This document shows, piece by piece, positions 23,992 through 35,785 of a stretch of DNA of 64,000 nt (positions are counted from its first letter, which is position 1; each line of letters starts with the position of its first letter). The position numbers were made by a program, and so were the translations under genes. The notes beneath the pieces are model-generated. The model did no database searches. It had not been told where the DNA came from and worked only from the letters and a program-made list of their open reading frames with translations. Source of the DNA: Rotaria sordida (taxonomy: Eukaryota > Rotifera > Eurotatoria > Philodinida > Philodinidae); assembly GCA_905250125.1 (NCBI GenBank), contig CAJNOL010001038.1:20258-84257 (forward strand), written 5' to 3'.

Positions 23992-26376
23992 ATCTTTATT
24001 CGTCTTACGCTTTCTTTTCTTCTTTATAATCAAGTTTATTTATTTCTATTTTCTTTTTTTCTTTTTTGTATGCCAGTTGTTCTTTTTTTTTGTCAACCAA
24101 ACTCATGCGTATTGAAGAAATAACATAATGTTCCATTTATAATTTTCTCTTTTTTTTTTGTATTCAAAATCAAATAGACAAAAACAAAAAAAAGTTTAGT
24201 GATTCTGCTCTCATGTACTACAATCTGTTTGTTGTATTAAAAATAAAGATGCATACGAAAGTATTTTTATCAATCTGATTCTTTGCATCTTATTAAAAAG
24301 ATGTTTGTATTTCTTTCATTTTTGTTTTGTTTAGTAAAACAAATTATTACCGTATGAATCTAATCTATTGTTTATTATAAGCGTATAAACAATAAAGTCA
24401 TGCACACAATATCTTATAACATGTATATAACTTTGAATAATATAATAATTAAAAGATATTGCTAACAAAATTTTTAATGATGAATGACTTGTATCTATGT
24501 ATTTATCATGTTTAAATGAAATATTTTGAATTATATGAATAGAAAAATTTATTAAAATGACAAAAAGGTCAGTTGAAATATATAGTTGCTCTTGCTAGAT
24601 ACAGGAAGATGATCTATTTTTGGATGCAATTTCTTCATCATCCTTTTACTTCATCCTCCTGAAATCGAATAAACAAGTAGTAGATCTCGAAATTGAACCA
24701 TTTTTTGCCGGTCCGGTTCGGTCCGATGGAACTTCACAATCGCTTTCACGTGTAAAATGTCTGCTGATCAATTTCAAAGAGTCAGATCAGTTACTATTTT
24801 TAGTCACACTGTTTCACTTCAGAAACTCCCATGTCGCTTAATGCAGTTGATAGAGCACTCAGCTTTGTTTGTCGATGAGGAATGTCATTAAACCGGATAA
24901 ATACTCTGTTTTTATTTATTAGCTACATGGAAAACTTCTAAAACGTTTGCATTATAAAGGTTTCTGATTGTTACCAGTTGTGAGGTGCAAAATCCATGTA
25001 AGAAATTTTGACAATAAATCAGAATAAAATATCGTTATTTAATTCTGAATAAATATCTATTGAAACGGTTTTTTTAAAAATCGACTAGGAAAGATGAAAA
25101 TCAAATAAAATCCATCTACAATGTTGAACAATTAGATTTTTATCATATTCAAACGAAAAATTTTCAAATTGATAACAAAAAAATCTTTTCTTCTTCTTCT
25201 TCTTCTTGTAGAGATAGTTCACTTGTGGAAATAAGACTCATTCATATTCAATTCAATACTTGAAGATATTCTTCTTAAATATTCAAATCAAATGTGAATT
25301 GATCAATATTTCATTACTATCGGATAAATAAAATTATCCTCTAATGGACTTCTATTGAATGAAGTCTATCATTTTGCCATTGATTTTTTATCATTACTTA
25401 AACACTTTAGAATTCATAGATTTATTTTTCGAAGAAAACTTATGAATATCAGTTTATTGATGGTGATTTAACTTTCTGTTAGTTTTAACTACTAGATCAA
25501 AAGTTAATGGGTACAGTTCATCCCCCAATGCAGATCAGGAAGTTGTTTACCTATTCTAAAATATTTGAACATAGATAAAAAAAAACACTGGTCAAAATCT
25601 TCTAGAATCATTCAAAGCATTCTATAGATTTCAATAGCTGATAAATCATTATTTCGACAATGCCGTACTATTTGAGATGAACTATCATTTTGTAAAGATC
25701 TTTTCAAATACAAATCCTGTATTCAAATAATAAATTAAATGGGTAAGGTGCCGCTAACGCAAAAATCGAGCACAAATTAAAATTCGTCGAACTATATATC
25801 AATCAATAGAGCTTTCGAAGCTGGTTAATAATATATAGTTTTTTGTTTTTCAAACCCTACGTCAGACCGGATATTCAAGGAAAAGTTAGTTCTTCAATAA
25901 AAATCAAAAATAGCGATTTTTTCTGAAGATTACGGATTATTCTGGTCACAATTGATTATTCTTCGCAGAAATTGCTTTATTTGAATTCAGGATGAAAAAC
26001 TGTAGTAGTTAGATGATTTTGACGAAATTTGATCGTTGTAGTCTGCTTTGGCTAGTTTCTCAAGACTCACTGTCAACCAGGCTAACTCATCCAGCTTGTA
26101 AACCTATCTCCCTTTTTAGAATTAGAGCTAAAAATAATTCTCACACAGTTTTCGAATCATCAAGTAATAGAGAAAAAATTTTACGTATGCTTGTAATCAG
26201 GTGTTTTAGCGTTTTTAAGAAAATCCACTTTTTCGATAACCATAGGAAAACATGGCAAAAAGGTCTAAAAATGGAATAGTATTTTCAAATTTCATTTCCA
26301 ACAAATTGCTTTCATAGTAAATAAGTATGATATTCAGAATCAGCTCAAAAAGTTACGTCGAATAAACTATATTTTA

Positions 26377-26489
26377 TCAAAAACTATTTTTGCTCGAAAT
26401 CTCGCCTGTGGTCCACCTCAGCTATGTTTGTGCTCCATATAATTCTGAAGGGGAGTAGAGGCGAAATTTCGAGCAAAAATATTTTTTGA
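26377..26489. repeat. 30-bp inverted repeat abutting telomere-like island
   Basis: Arms 26377-26406 and 26460-26489 are near-perfect complements containing TTTTTGCTCGAAAT and ATTTCGAGCAAAAA. The right arm runs straight into GGGTGTGGG at 26490. Confidence 0.6.
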
Positions 26490-26556
26490 GGGTGTGGGCG
26501 GGGGTGGAGGTATGTGTTTGAATTGAAAACAAAGATCCACACCCACACCCACCCCA
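26488..26556. repeat. Telomere-like palindrome 1 (GTGGG left, CCCAC right)
   Basis: A G-rich arm (GGGTGTGGGCGGGGGTGG) is followed by a 27-nt spacer (26509-26535) and a C-rich arm (CCACACCCACACCCACCCC). The unit resembles TGTGGG. The spacer is identical to the one in the island at 34743. Confidence 0.7.
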
Positions 26557-27985
26557 AAACGAATATTTTTAGAAATAAGTTTTATTATTGTTTACATTTG
26601 TATTTTGCGTAAATCTCGTATTTTATGAAGCAGAGTCTGCTATCATTTAAGCAAACATTTTGCCGCATTATATGCAAAATATATCGCTTAAATAAAGTTG
26701 TATGGATCTGAATTTTATTAATCTAATATAGCAGAAATGTATCAGAATACTATACGAAAGAAATAGTTGCGTAGCAAAAAAAGTGAAAATGCACATGAAT
26801 CAGATCTATTTTTATCTAATATTAAAAAGAAACTTGACTAAATTATAAAATCTATACATACGATGATATTCGGATAGCAACTGTGTTGAGGCCTTCCTCA
26901 AAAAAGTCACTTTTTGTCAGAATCGTTGAAATTGAGATAAATACATGGGGAGATAGCCTATCATATGCTCTTTCATAAACGATAAAAACTTCTCTTCGAT
27001 ACCTCCTGTTTTCCAAAAAAATTTCAAGATTTTTGACAATCCCTACTCGAAAAACCAAAAAAATGTTTTTCGTTTTTTCTCAAAACGGTGGTCGAACGAC
27101 GTATCTCCAGAGAAAATCAACTATGATCCGATATAAAGTCAAATATTTTTTCTTGTTTGAAAGAGCATCAAAAACTACAGTGCCTGTGAGAGCCCTTTTT
27201 TTGATAAAATTTTGTTATTATTATATTGACAAGCAATTTTATAATATGAGCACCATGTTTTTGAGAGGTTTTTCAGTGATTAAACTTGTCAGATTTTTTT
27301 CCTCCAGATAGATAAAAGTAAAAAAAAGAGAGTTTTTGGAGACGCGATAAGTTATTTTTGATCCTTGTTTAGTTCGTATCTCCCTTATGCGCCAAAATAG
27401 AAGGCTGAAAATTTTACTAAAGACGTCCTTTTACAGCCCCCACATATCCTCAAAGTTTCACGGCATTTGGATGTTCCTGGACTGAGATCGATTTTTGAGG
27501 AGGCTCTCTTAATAGAAAGAAAACTCACATCAATAGAAAAATAAATCTAGTGAAAAAATATTCTATGTCAATGTACATTTTCATTTCTACATATGATAGA
27601 ATATATATTTCAATGATAATTTAACTAATTGAATTAAACTAAGAAAACAAACAAAACGTAACAGAATTTCTGTTCAAGAATCATCTTCGAATAACCGAAT
27701 TCATTGAAAGCTATACTCTTATCGTTATGTTGATTATATAAATAGCTTCGATTCACATTCTTGGAGGTTAGATTAACTTAGGTTTTCCGTTTTTTATTTT
27801 CTTGTAAAATTCTTTTTCTATGCGTTTATTCCTATCAACATTAGATGTTTATTTTCTTCGGAAAATTTAACAATAAAAACGAAACACTGTTTATCGTAGT
27901 AAACATACAGTTGGTCAGAAAAGTATCCGACCACCCTGTTCCAGTCTCTTGCAAAGACCTTATCCAAACAAATCCTTCAGAAATA

Positions 27986-28137
27986 GTGTGGGTATGGGTG
28001 CATGAGTATGAGTATGGGTATAGAGAAAAGCCACACCCACATCCACACTCACACCTACATTCACACCCCATACCCACACCTACACCAACATCCACACACT
28101 CATATCCGTATCTACACCCACATACAACCACACCCTC
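27986..28137. repeat. Telomere-like palindrome 2
   Basis: A short degenerate G-rich arm (to about 28024) is followed by a long C-rich arm of CCACACTCACACC-type units to 28137. Both strands are open as low-complexity frames, which I treat as artefacts of the repeat. Confidence 0.7.
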
Positions 28138-28290
28138 TTTGCATTAAATATATTAGAAAATCGAGTGTACATGACAATGCTGATCACAACGCATCTTAAC
28201 TGTATGACCAATATTCATGATGGATGAGAGATATGGCAATAATAGAAAATATCGTGTTATACATGGAAATATCAATTAACACGATGTATT

Positions 28291-28413
28291 GTCGCTAAGA
28301 GTGAAAAAACAACACTGATTCTTTTGCTTGAGCAACACTCGAAAGAATCTGTGTCGCTAAGAATGAAAAAGCAACACTGATTCTTTTGCTTGAGCAATAA
28401 GCGAAAGAATCGA
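28291..28413. repeat. Two-copy tandem duplication, 62-bp period
   Basis: GTCGCTAAGAGTGAAAAA at 28291 recurs as GTCGCTAAGAATGAAAAA at 28353. Both copies continue through CAACACTGATTCTTTTGCTT with few differences. Confidence 0.75.
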
Positions 28414-29447
28414 ATGTAATTTGGTCACACGTCTTAAAGTAAACATCTGTGTTAAAGTTCGATCGCCTGATGAAGTTACATCGATGGGGATTCGTTTTCA
28501 AAAATTAGCATCCAAATGAGACTTTTCGTGTGTACATAAAAAAAAGTACATTTAAATCTGTGCGTCTATGAAGTATTTTTTCATCATTCACCATCTCCAT
28601 ACTCGTCGGTAAGTAAAACATAGCATGAAGCGTTATCGATATATAAATGTTTCAATTCTAAAGCCACATAAACAGGTAAGAAGCGATACAATATGTATAC
28701 ACAATAAAGCATCTCTATAGCGGACACTGTTCTGATTTTTCAGAAGTGTATACTATAGAGAGGTGTTCACTCTAGGTAGGTCGTGTGTTTTCAAAATATA
28801 ATGTTTTTTCAAAGAAGTAGACATGTTTCTAGGAATTTGGAGTATCAGTAAATAAGATAATCGGATAGAGCACTTTATTACTTCTCTTTTCATGGGTTTT
28901 ATGTTTGACAATAGAACAATCAACAATTGTCAAAATAATCTTTAATAGAACTTTATTTCGCTACTTTCGAATACAGATCAATGTCAATTAACTGTAATTC
29001 AAGCATAGAGATGAGAGTGTGTAGAGGAGACGTTGGAGTAGCTACAAACAAATGAAGTTGATAAATCATGAATATTTTGAATGCCTTTAATTAGTGTAAT
29101 CTTTCGTTTCAGAGTCAACGTTCGTCAATTAGACATAATGACCTCTTTCTCTTAATAATGTTAGTAAAATGAAACAAATGTTTCAATGAGATTATATATA
29201 CACCCGTCTCATCTATTCCAAACAAAGAACGTATTCTTTCTCTACAACTAAGATATGTTTTTTCTTTGTTGTTTTTCCGTCTGATCAATAAAGAAGAGTC
29301 ATTATGTTGATTAAGTAATTATAGTGATCGCTACATACTCTTTGAATTCCTAATCAGTGTCCCCTATACTGGAAGTATTCACTACAGTAGATTTTACTGT
29401 ATATAAAGCAATTAGATCTTATTTTGTTGCTAATTTATCTTTATCAG

Positions 29448-32400
29448 GTAACATCAGCACCAAGTCCAGAGCATATAGAAACTGTTCATTCATCATCAAT
29501 TGTCAAACCACGCCCATTAACATCTCAATCTACTCACCTTCGAACGTCATCGTCAAAAGCAGAAGAAATGCGGAACGATACAAGCCAAGAGGTGCCATTA
29601 AAATTATCGTTCACTTCAGATCATTCTAAAAATATTTTGAACGAAAATTCTTCGTGAGTAATACTCTTTATTGAATTAACTTTTTCTTTTTCATGTATCA
29701 ACATTTATCTTCACTTTTCTTTCTCTCCTAGAACTTCGCTAGTTCAGTCTACTGGAAGTAAAACGACGCATCCGAAGCTATTCATTGTCGCAATAGTAGT
29801 TAGTATTATGATTGCTTTGGGCACTGTGACTGCGTTGTCGATCAGCATTTACTCACTCGTTCATAAGTCAGAACAAACAACAGGTGAGCATTGTCTGCAA
29901 TCACTCTCAATATAGAAACAAAAAACTGACGATAAGTTTGCGTTTTTTCATACAAGGTTTGTTTTGAACTCCTTATACATAAGAAAGACGGTTGAACTTT
30001 GTATCTCTCTTTTGTATTGTGCTGCAAGCCATTTTATCATAATAAGAGTCCCAATCAAACATGGAAGAAAAACATTTTCTCTCTGATCTGCATAAATCAT
30101 ATTTTGAAGGCTAGGTGTGGATACATTTATTGCGAGCATCATACTTGTTTCGATATCAAGTAAATGGTTCATTAAAATTGTGCTTTTTTTCGAAGATTTG
30201 AGCTACATTCAAACAATATCATTTTTCATTGCGAAATCGAAAAAATGAGTCCACTACATGTAATACTTTTCTGTGACAGAATCTGTGAAATTCTACTTAA
30301 TAGTCGTTGCTGTTTTTCCTTGAGTTACATTCATCAAATATTGCCGACTCAAGACATTTTCTATCAAAAATTGTCCTTATCAGACGCCTGAAAATATGAA
30401 TGCTGTGCATCAAAGAGATGTTCTCAAGCGACCACATCTTTTGGAGAGTTCTCTATCATAGTAGTAAGAAACTACAACCTTTAATTGAATTTCTCTAAGT
30501 CAGCTTTGATCCAGAAATCATATCACTTCCAAAACCAACGACCTGAAGAAGCCGAGTATTAAGTTGCTAATGTTGTAGGCATTCGTGTACATCCAAATAA
30601 ATAGCAGTTCTACAACTGTAACCTTAATGAATCGAAATGTGTTGCAATTGAGGGAATGATTTCGAGGAAAGTTTAGAAAAACGATCTTTAATACGAATGA
30701 ATTCTGATTTTTGAACTTTTTGGATATCACTATGAAGCGATGATATTGATTTTTCAGCGAGTACCTCAATTGGACTACGTTGGAATACAATAGGATCTAC
30801 TGTAGCTGGTACTGGAGTTGGAGGTTCTTCTGATTCTAATCGACTATATAATCCCAGTGATATCGTATTGGATTCATCGAATGCCCTTTATATTGCCGAT
30901 CAATCTAATAACAGAGTTGTGAAATGGATCGTTGGTGAGTTGACGGGAACTACTGTTGCTGGTCAAGCAAGTGGAACAGCAGGTTCTGCGGCATATGAGT
31001 TGAATCAACCGGGCGACATTTTTGTTGACTCAAGTAATCAGCTGTATGTAGCTGATACTAACAATCATCGAGTTCAACTTTGGTCTAGTGGTGCATTCAC
31101 GGGAAAAACTGTTGCCGGTAACGGTAAGAAAAAAGAAAAGCACAGAGAAGCCTAGCAAATGTAAGATATATTTTCATTAGGATAGCATTTGAATGTGAAG
31201 CTTTCAAACCATATTTTAATTAGTTTAAGTGATGGTGATGTATATTCTGTAGAAATGCGATCACCGTTTGCACAAAAAAAGAGATTCGATAAAGTGAGAG
31301 AACTAACATGTGATGGTTGTTCAAACACCCAATTGTATCGTTCATAGAATAGTCGTGACTTTTGACTACTTTGTAGTTTACTTTGTTGCCAATAGGCAGT
31401 TTCATAAACGTAATATCTTCATTATGAGTAATATTAGCTGGAGATCTGAATAGAATGGCAGACTAGCTCGAAATCCTTCCCTTCAGTAGTTTGAGCTTCA
31501 TATAGACGTCGACTAACTTTATACCATCAGCTGAGGTGATCTATATCACGATGTAGGGTCTATATTATCAGGTATTTGATTTAAGGTGAACAGTTATTAA
31601 TGACTTGTCCAAGGTCATTCCATAACTAGTGATGCCAAGACTCCTACACCAATACTCGTAAACACCTTTCAAATCTCTGAAGTACTCAATTATTCTGGCC
31701 ACACTGGATGAATTTGAAATAGTTTTTCAACAATGAGTAGTACGACTAAGAAACAATGTTCACGTTCTCATTCCAACAACATCAATAAGGAACTTGCATA
31801 TGAAATCCCATTTTGTGCATCGTTATTATCCGAAATCGCAGCTTTTGAACCAATCTATAATCGTAATGAATAACAAGATTGTATCTAATCACTAAATCCA
31901 TGGATGAAAGTCTTTTTCCCCCTTGAAAATGAAGACAATTTGTCAAAAGTCTCATTATTGGATACTATCTCCTAGTCCAAGCCTCCAAAGTAGAAGAATC
32001 ACTTTTTCTCCATCTCTATCTGGAAATACATCATGATGAATAAGAACAGAAATCTTTGTACATTGGTTTTGATAAATAAACTTTAGACGTGAACATAAGT
32101 CTTTGCGTAGTCCAACTTTGATTCTGACGGCTTCTAGACGAAACTATCATTTTAATGACATTACTTCAACAGTCTCGTTTTCGAGAAACGAGGAAATACC
32201 ATCCATATTATAATTACTATTAGGTGTTACTTTCTTCGAGAAATCTATTGACGACTATTTCAGGCACCAATGGTTCTGCCTTCAATCAACTATCCTATCC
32301 GAATGGTGTTAATGTTGACTCGAGCTCCGGCATTCTTTACATAGCAGACACTAACAATCATCGTATTATGAGTTATGCCTCGAATGCATCCATTGGTACT

Positions 32401-32847
32401 TTGGTTGCTGGTGGAAATGGATCAGGAACACATTCCTATCAGTTATACTCTCCATATTCAGTTCATTTTGATTCATTCTCGAACAGCCTAGTGATTGCCA
32501 ATTATGGTGCCCACAATATTGTTCGGTGGGTTATAGGTGCTAGTGGTTGGACACTTATTGCTGGATATGTCGGATCATCTGGTAGCACATCAATGACGCT
32601 TTTGTACCCTACAGATGCGATATTTGATCCAATGGGAAACATTTATGTGGCCGACCGTAACAATGAGCGTATACAATTTTTTCGTGCTAGCCAACCAAAT
32701 GGAACAACTATTGTCGGTGCTACACAGTCATCTGGTAATTCAGCCAACTTACTCTATCGTCCATACGCGATGGCACTTGACAAACAACTTAATCTTTATG
32801 TGACAGACTCAAGCAATCATCGAGTACAAAAGTTTCACCGATACTAA
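29448..32847 (+). CDS. Membrane-anchored NHL-repeat beta-propeller protein
   Basis: Exons 29448-29653, 29732-29883, 30758-31123 and 32264-32847 join in frame (1,308 nt, 435 residues). The 5' exon carrying the start was not found; an internal ATG near 29569 is possible. The order is a Ser/Thr-rich cytosolic segment of about 85 residues, one transmembrane helix (LFIVAIVVSIMIALGTVTAL), a short linker, and six NHL repeats of the form DxxLYIADxxNHRV, enough for a closed six-bladed propeller. The propeller is predicted to be extracellular, giving a type II topology. NHL propellers bind proteins, RNA or ligands; the partner here is unknown. Membrane-anchored NHL proteins are, as I recall, abundant in bdelloids. 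Exons are more GC-rich than genes in the first 24 kb. Two introns are long (874 and 1,140 bp). Confidence 0.8.
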
Positions 32848-34130
32848 GTACAAAACTGATTCATTATACTGAACAATGAATATACTTTCCTTTTCTCTCC
32901 TTTGCCTTTCTTTTAAATACATTTTTCTACTTTTATATATCTAGTGACTATCGCTCAAAGTACGCGATGGACGAGGTATGGAAATATCTGCATTTGATTT
33001 CGCATTTGTAACGACGTTATAGTTCATGACGTCCAAATAGATCGATTCATTTTGACTCCGTTTTGAATATCTTTCTGAAGTGAATTATAGTACTCTACGG
33101 CTTATTGAATTCTTTACATGTTCGATGAATTTGAATCGTATTATTAGTTTAATATTTCAAACTTTGCTCATGTGACGGTGATACTTTGACGTTGAATATA
33201 TACACAAAATGGTTAGTCAGCAGTCATCAGGTAATCAGTCGTTGATATGAAGTCTAGTAGAAAACATGGCATTTCTTTCACATTATATGTACTTTTAGGG
33301 TGTGGGTGTGGATGAAGAAGGTGTGAGGGTGAGAGAGTGAACTCATTCAGATTCAAACCCACGCATCCACACTCACACCTACATTCACGCTTTCCACACC
33401 CACACCGATACCCTTCTATTTATCACATATTTATAAATGTAATCGGAGAAGATAAGCGAGAAACATTCGCTCAATAAATTTATATATTTTATATGAACTC
33501 GTTAAAAACATCTTGTAAAACGACATTTAATTATAACTGACTGTTGTATACAAGATATTTTTGATGAATTCATATCAAAATTATGAATTTATTACGCGAG
33601 TGTTTCTCTTTTTTTCTGGTTTCATTCCATTTAGGAATATGTGATAAATATAAATTATACACTGATCTAAACAGGAGAAAATTCTCTATGTTTTAGTAAA
33701 AGAAGAACTTTCTTCAGCACCCTTCTATCAAAAAGAAATAGGAATCGGCATTTAATAATCGAGCACTTAAATTCAAGTTTTGAATATAACATGTATGTGA
33801 TTCGAATTGGTTTCATTGAATGAATATCTTTCTTAACATTCTTCTACTAAGTATATAAGTTTTTGTCTAAATTAAACAGTTATCAGTGTTATGTGATAAA
33901 TTTTTTTCATTCAAGATGTGCGAAATATTGACCAACACTAGAAATGTCTTTTTGATAGAGGTCTATTTTAAACAGGAAAATATTTTCTATTCATTCTTCA
34001 ATTGAAATTATTTAAAAAGAGATAAAATAAGATAAATATCATTTCGAAAAAATTTGTTTAGGTTAAAATGAATAGTGTATTTATATAAATGAGTAAATAA
34101 CAAAATTAGTAATAATTTACAAAAAAGAAA
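32848..34130. other. Intergenic, with telomere-like palindrome
   Basis: Apart from the repeat at 33298-33415, I see only AT-rich sequence. There are no open frames worth naming. Confidence 0.5.
33298..33415. repeat. Telomere-like palindrome 3
   Basis: The G-rich arm AGGGTGTGGGTGTGGATG begins the element and a C-rich arm with CCACACCCACACCGATACCC ends it. The central part has more degenerate GTGAGGGTG and CACACTCACACC units. Confidence 0.7.
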
Positions 34131-34448
34131 ATGAGTGATATTTCAATAATATTTATTAAAGATAATGATTGTCAAGCAAATCAACTATTATCAATACATG
34201 ATATATCTTCCACTATTTATATTTTCAATTTCAAAATTCGAACAAAATTTATCAAAATAGATCAAATTGAAAAGCAACTCATTCGTGTTAATTATTTTCT
34301 CCAACAAATATATAATAGTGCTCAAATGGATTTTAATTGTCGTAGTTTAATTGTTGAAAATAAAGTTCTGTTTACGAAAAATCCTTCTTCTAACGAAGAA
34401 TTTAGTAGAACAGAAGTTAAAAATAAAAAAACTACAATAGTTGCATGA
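34131..34448 (+). CDS. Small hypothetical protein, 105 aa
   Basis: A single uninterrupted ATG frame whose codon use resembles the clear genes in this window. The sequence is mixed hydrophobic and charged without a signal peptide, membrane helix or motif I recognise. Residues 25-65 alternate in a way that suggests an alpha/beta fold. It could be a single-exon gene or one exon of a larger gene. Function unknown. Confidence 0.35.
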   Translation: MSDISIIFIKDNDCQANQLLSIHDISSTIYIFNFKIRTKFIKIDQIEKQLIRVNYFLQQIYNSAQMDFNCRSLIVENKVLFTKNPSSNEEFSRTEVKNKKTTIVA

Positions 34449-34742
34449 TTAAATAGAAAATTACAGTTTTACATCAAAATCTTATTATCATTCAAATTTT
34501 TTTTGAATCAATCAATTCAAATAAATAATGAATTGTTGGCAAAGAATATGCTGCAAAAACAAAAAAGAATAACAAAAAAGAGTTTTTATTAGGTTTCCAC
34601 TTAACGATATAAACACAGTAGATAAATATTCGAATGATTCTATTCAATAAGCTATTTCAAATGATTGGTATAATTCTATTAAAGATTTTTATAAGCCAAA
34701 ATTTTATTCTATAATATCAATTAACTTAAAAGTTATATAACG

Positions 34743-34808
34743 CTGTGGGTGTGGATGTGGGTGGGGGTATGTGTTTGAATTGAAAACAAAGACCCACACC
34801 CACACCCT
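34743..34808. repeat. Telomere-like palindrome 4
   Basis: G-rich arm, 27-nt spacer (34766-34792) and C-rich arm. The spacer is identical to that at 26509-26535, so the two are copies of one repeat and not independent events. Confidence 0.75.
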
Positions 34809-35551
34809 TTCTCGAGAAAGAGCAATATTAATTTGATGCAAGCTTTCAATAGAAAAATATCGAGATATGAAGATTCTATTCGCAGTTTTCAATGCGGAGC
34901 TTTAGTGTGATTATCAGAAAAGGTACTAGCAAGCTCACATCCTGGAAGAGTTTACATGAACTCCAGACAAGGATTTAAGCAAAAAAACCGATGAACTCTG
35001 TCAGACTTCGAATCTAAAAAAATCCTGAGAAAATGCTATCAGGACCTTGTTAGGAAGATTGAAAGAATGAGAATTCCGAATCCTTGAAGAACAAATGTGC
35101 ATTATTTTCCGTATGTGTTTTGGGAACCCTAAGGATCCAATGTACGTCTTTCAGGAGGCTTTTCACATGGTTCAATAAAATTTCTGATCGCATGATTCTC
35201 TGAAATATGAATGCAAATCTATCGAAGGATCTCCTAAGCATTCGCATATAAATGCAGGTGGGATTTAACCAGATTTTGCGAGCTTATGTCAAGCTGTTCG
35301 AAGGAGGATCCAGATAGGATATAGAGTTACATAAGGAAAGAAGCTTAGCAAGATCATAATAGTGCTTGCATGTATCGATAATTGAGCAATACTAACAGAA
35401 TTTCACACGGATCTTTCGAAATTGACACCTCTTATTTAGAATAATGTTCCCTCGACTATAGGAAAGATCACATAAAATAAAATGAATTTGTGGCTATATT
35501 TGTGTTAGCGTCCGTGATGAGTCACACGAACGCTAAACGATGATCTCGATG

Positions 35552-35625
35552 CGCCTTCTAGTCTAATTGGCTTAGGACAACTGCCCGGATAGCAGAAAGT
35601 ATGGGTTCGAGTCCCATGAAGGTCA
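35552..35625 (+). tRNA. tRNA-like sequence, probably a pseudogene or SINE head
   Basis: It folds as a cloverleaf: acceptor arms 35552-35558/35618-35624 (one mismatch, one wobble), D arm GTCT/GGAC with GG in the loop, anticodon stem CTGC/GCAG, and a perfect T arm ATGGG-TTCGAGT-CCCAT. The anticodon loop reads CCGGATA, so position 33 is C where nearly all tRNAs have U. A formal GGA anticodon (Ser) lacks the long variable arm of tRNA-Ser. Flanking AACGATGA and TCATCGTT pair outside the cloverleaf. More likely a degenerate or SINE-type copy than a working gene. Confidence 0.4.
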
Positions 35626-35785
35626 TCGTTTCCATCGTTCTGTCACATAACATCAGTGACACTGCTTATCTCTTTCGTTCTACACATATGGCAGCTAACA
35701 AGACTAATTATTTTTTGCACAAGACAAAAATTTTTTTGTCATAGCCCTCCGAAGAACCGAAAAAAAAAATTATTTTTCAATTTCA

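Larger units (their letters stand above)
23992..29447. other. 5.4 kb gene-free stretch with first telomere-like islands
   Basis: Open frames here are short and lack family resemblance. Contents: poly(A) signal of the J-domain gene, an inverted repeat at 26377-26489, telomere-like palindromes at 26488-26556 and 27986-28137, and a 62-bp tandem duplication at 28291-28413. A degraded tRNA A-box-like string is near 24838. It may contain the promoter and a 5' exon of the NHL gene, which I could not define. Confidence 0.5.

Noticed and set aside
24825-24900. tRNA-like string with GTTGATAGAGCACTCAG
   Set aside because: The A-box resembles a tRNA but no B-box or T arm follows; at most a decayed SINE.
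27841-28199. Overlapping frames on both strands with His/Pro/Thr or Cys/Gly repeats
   Set aside because: Products of the telomere-like repeat, open in several frames at once.
29357-29447. Possible first exon of the NHL gene
   Set aside because: Its frame begins at a non-ATG codon after a stop and does not give a clean donor into 29448.
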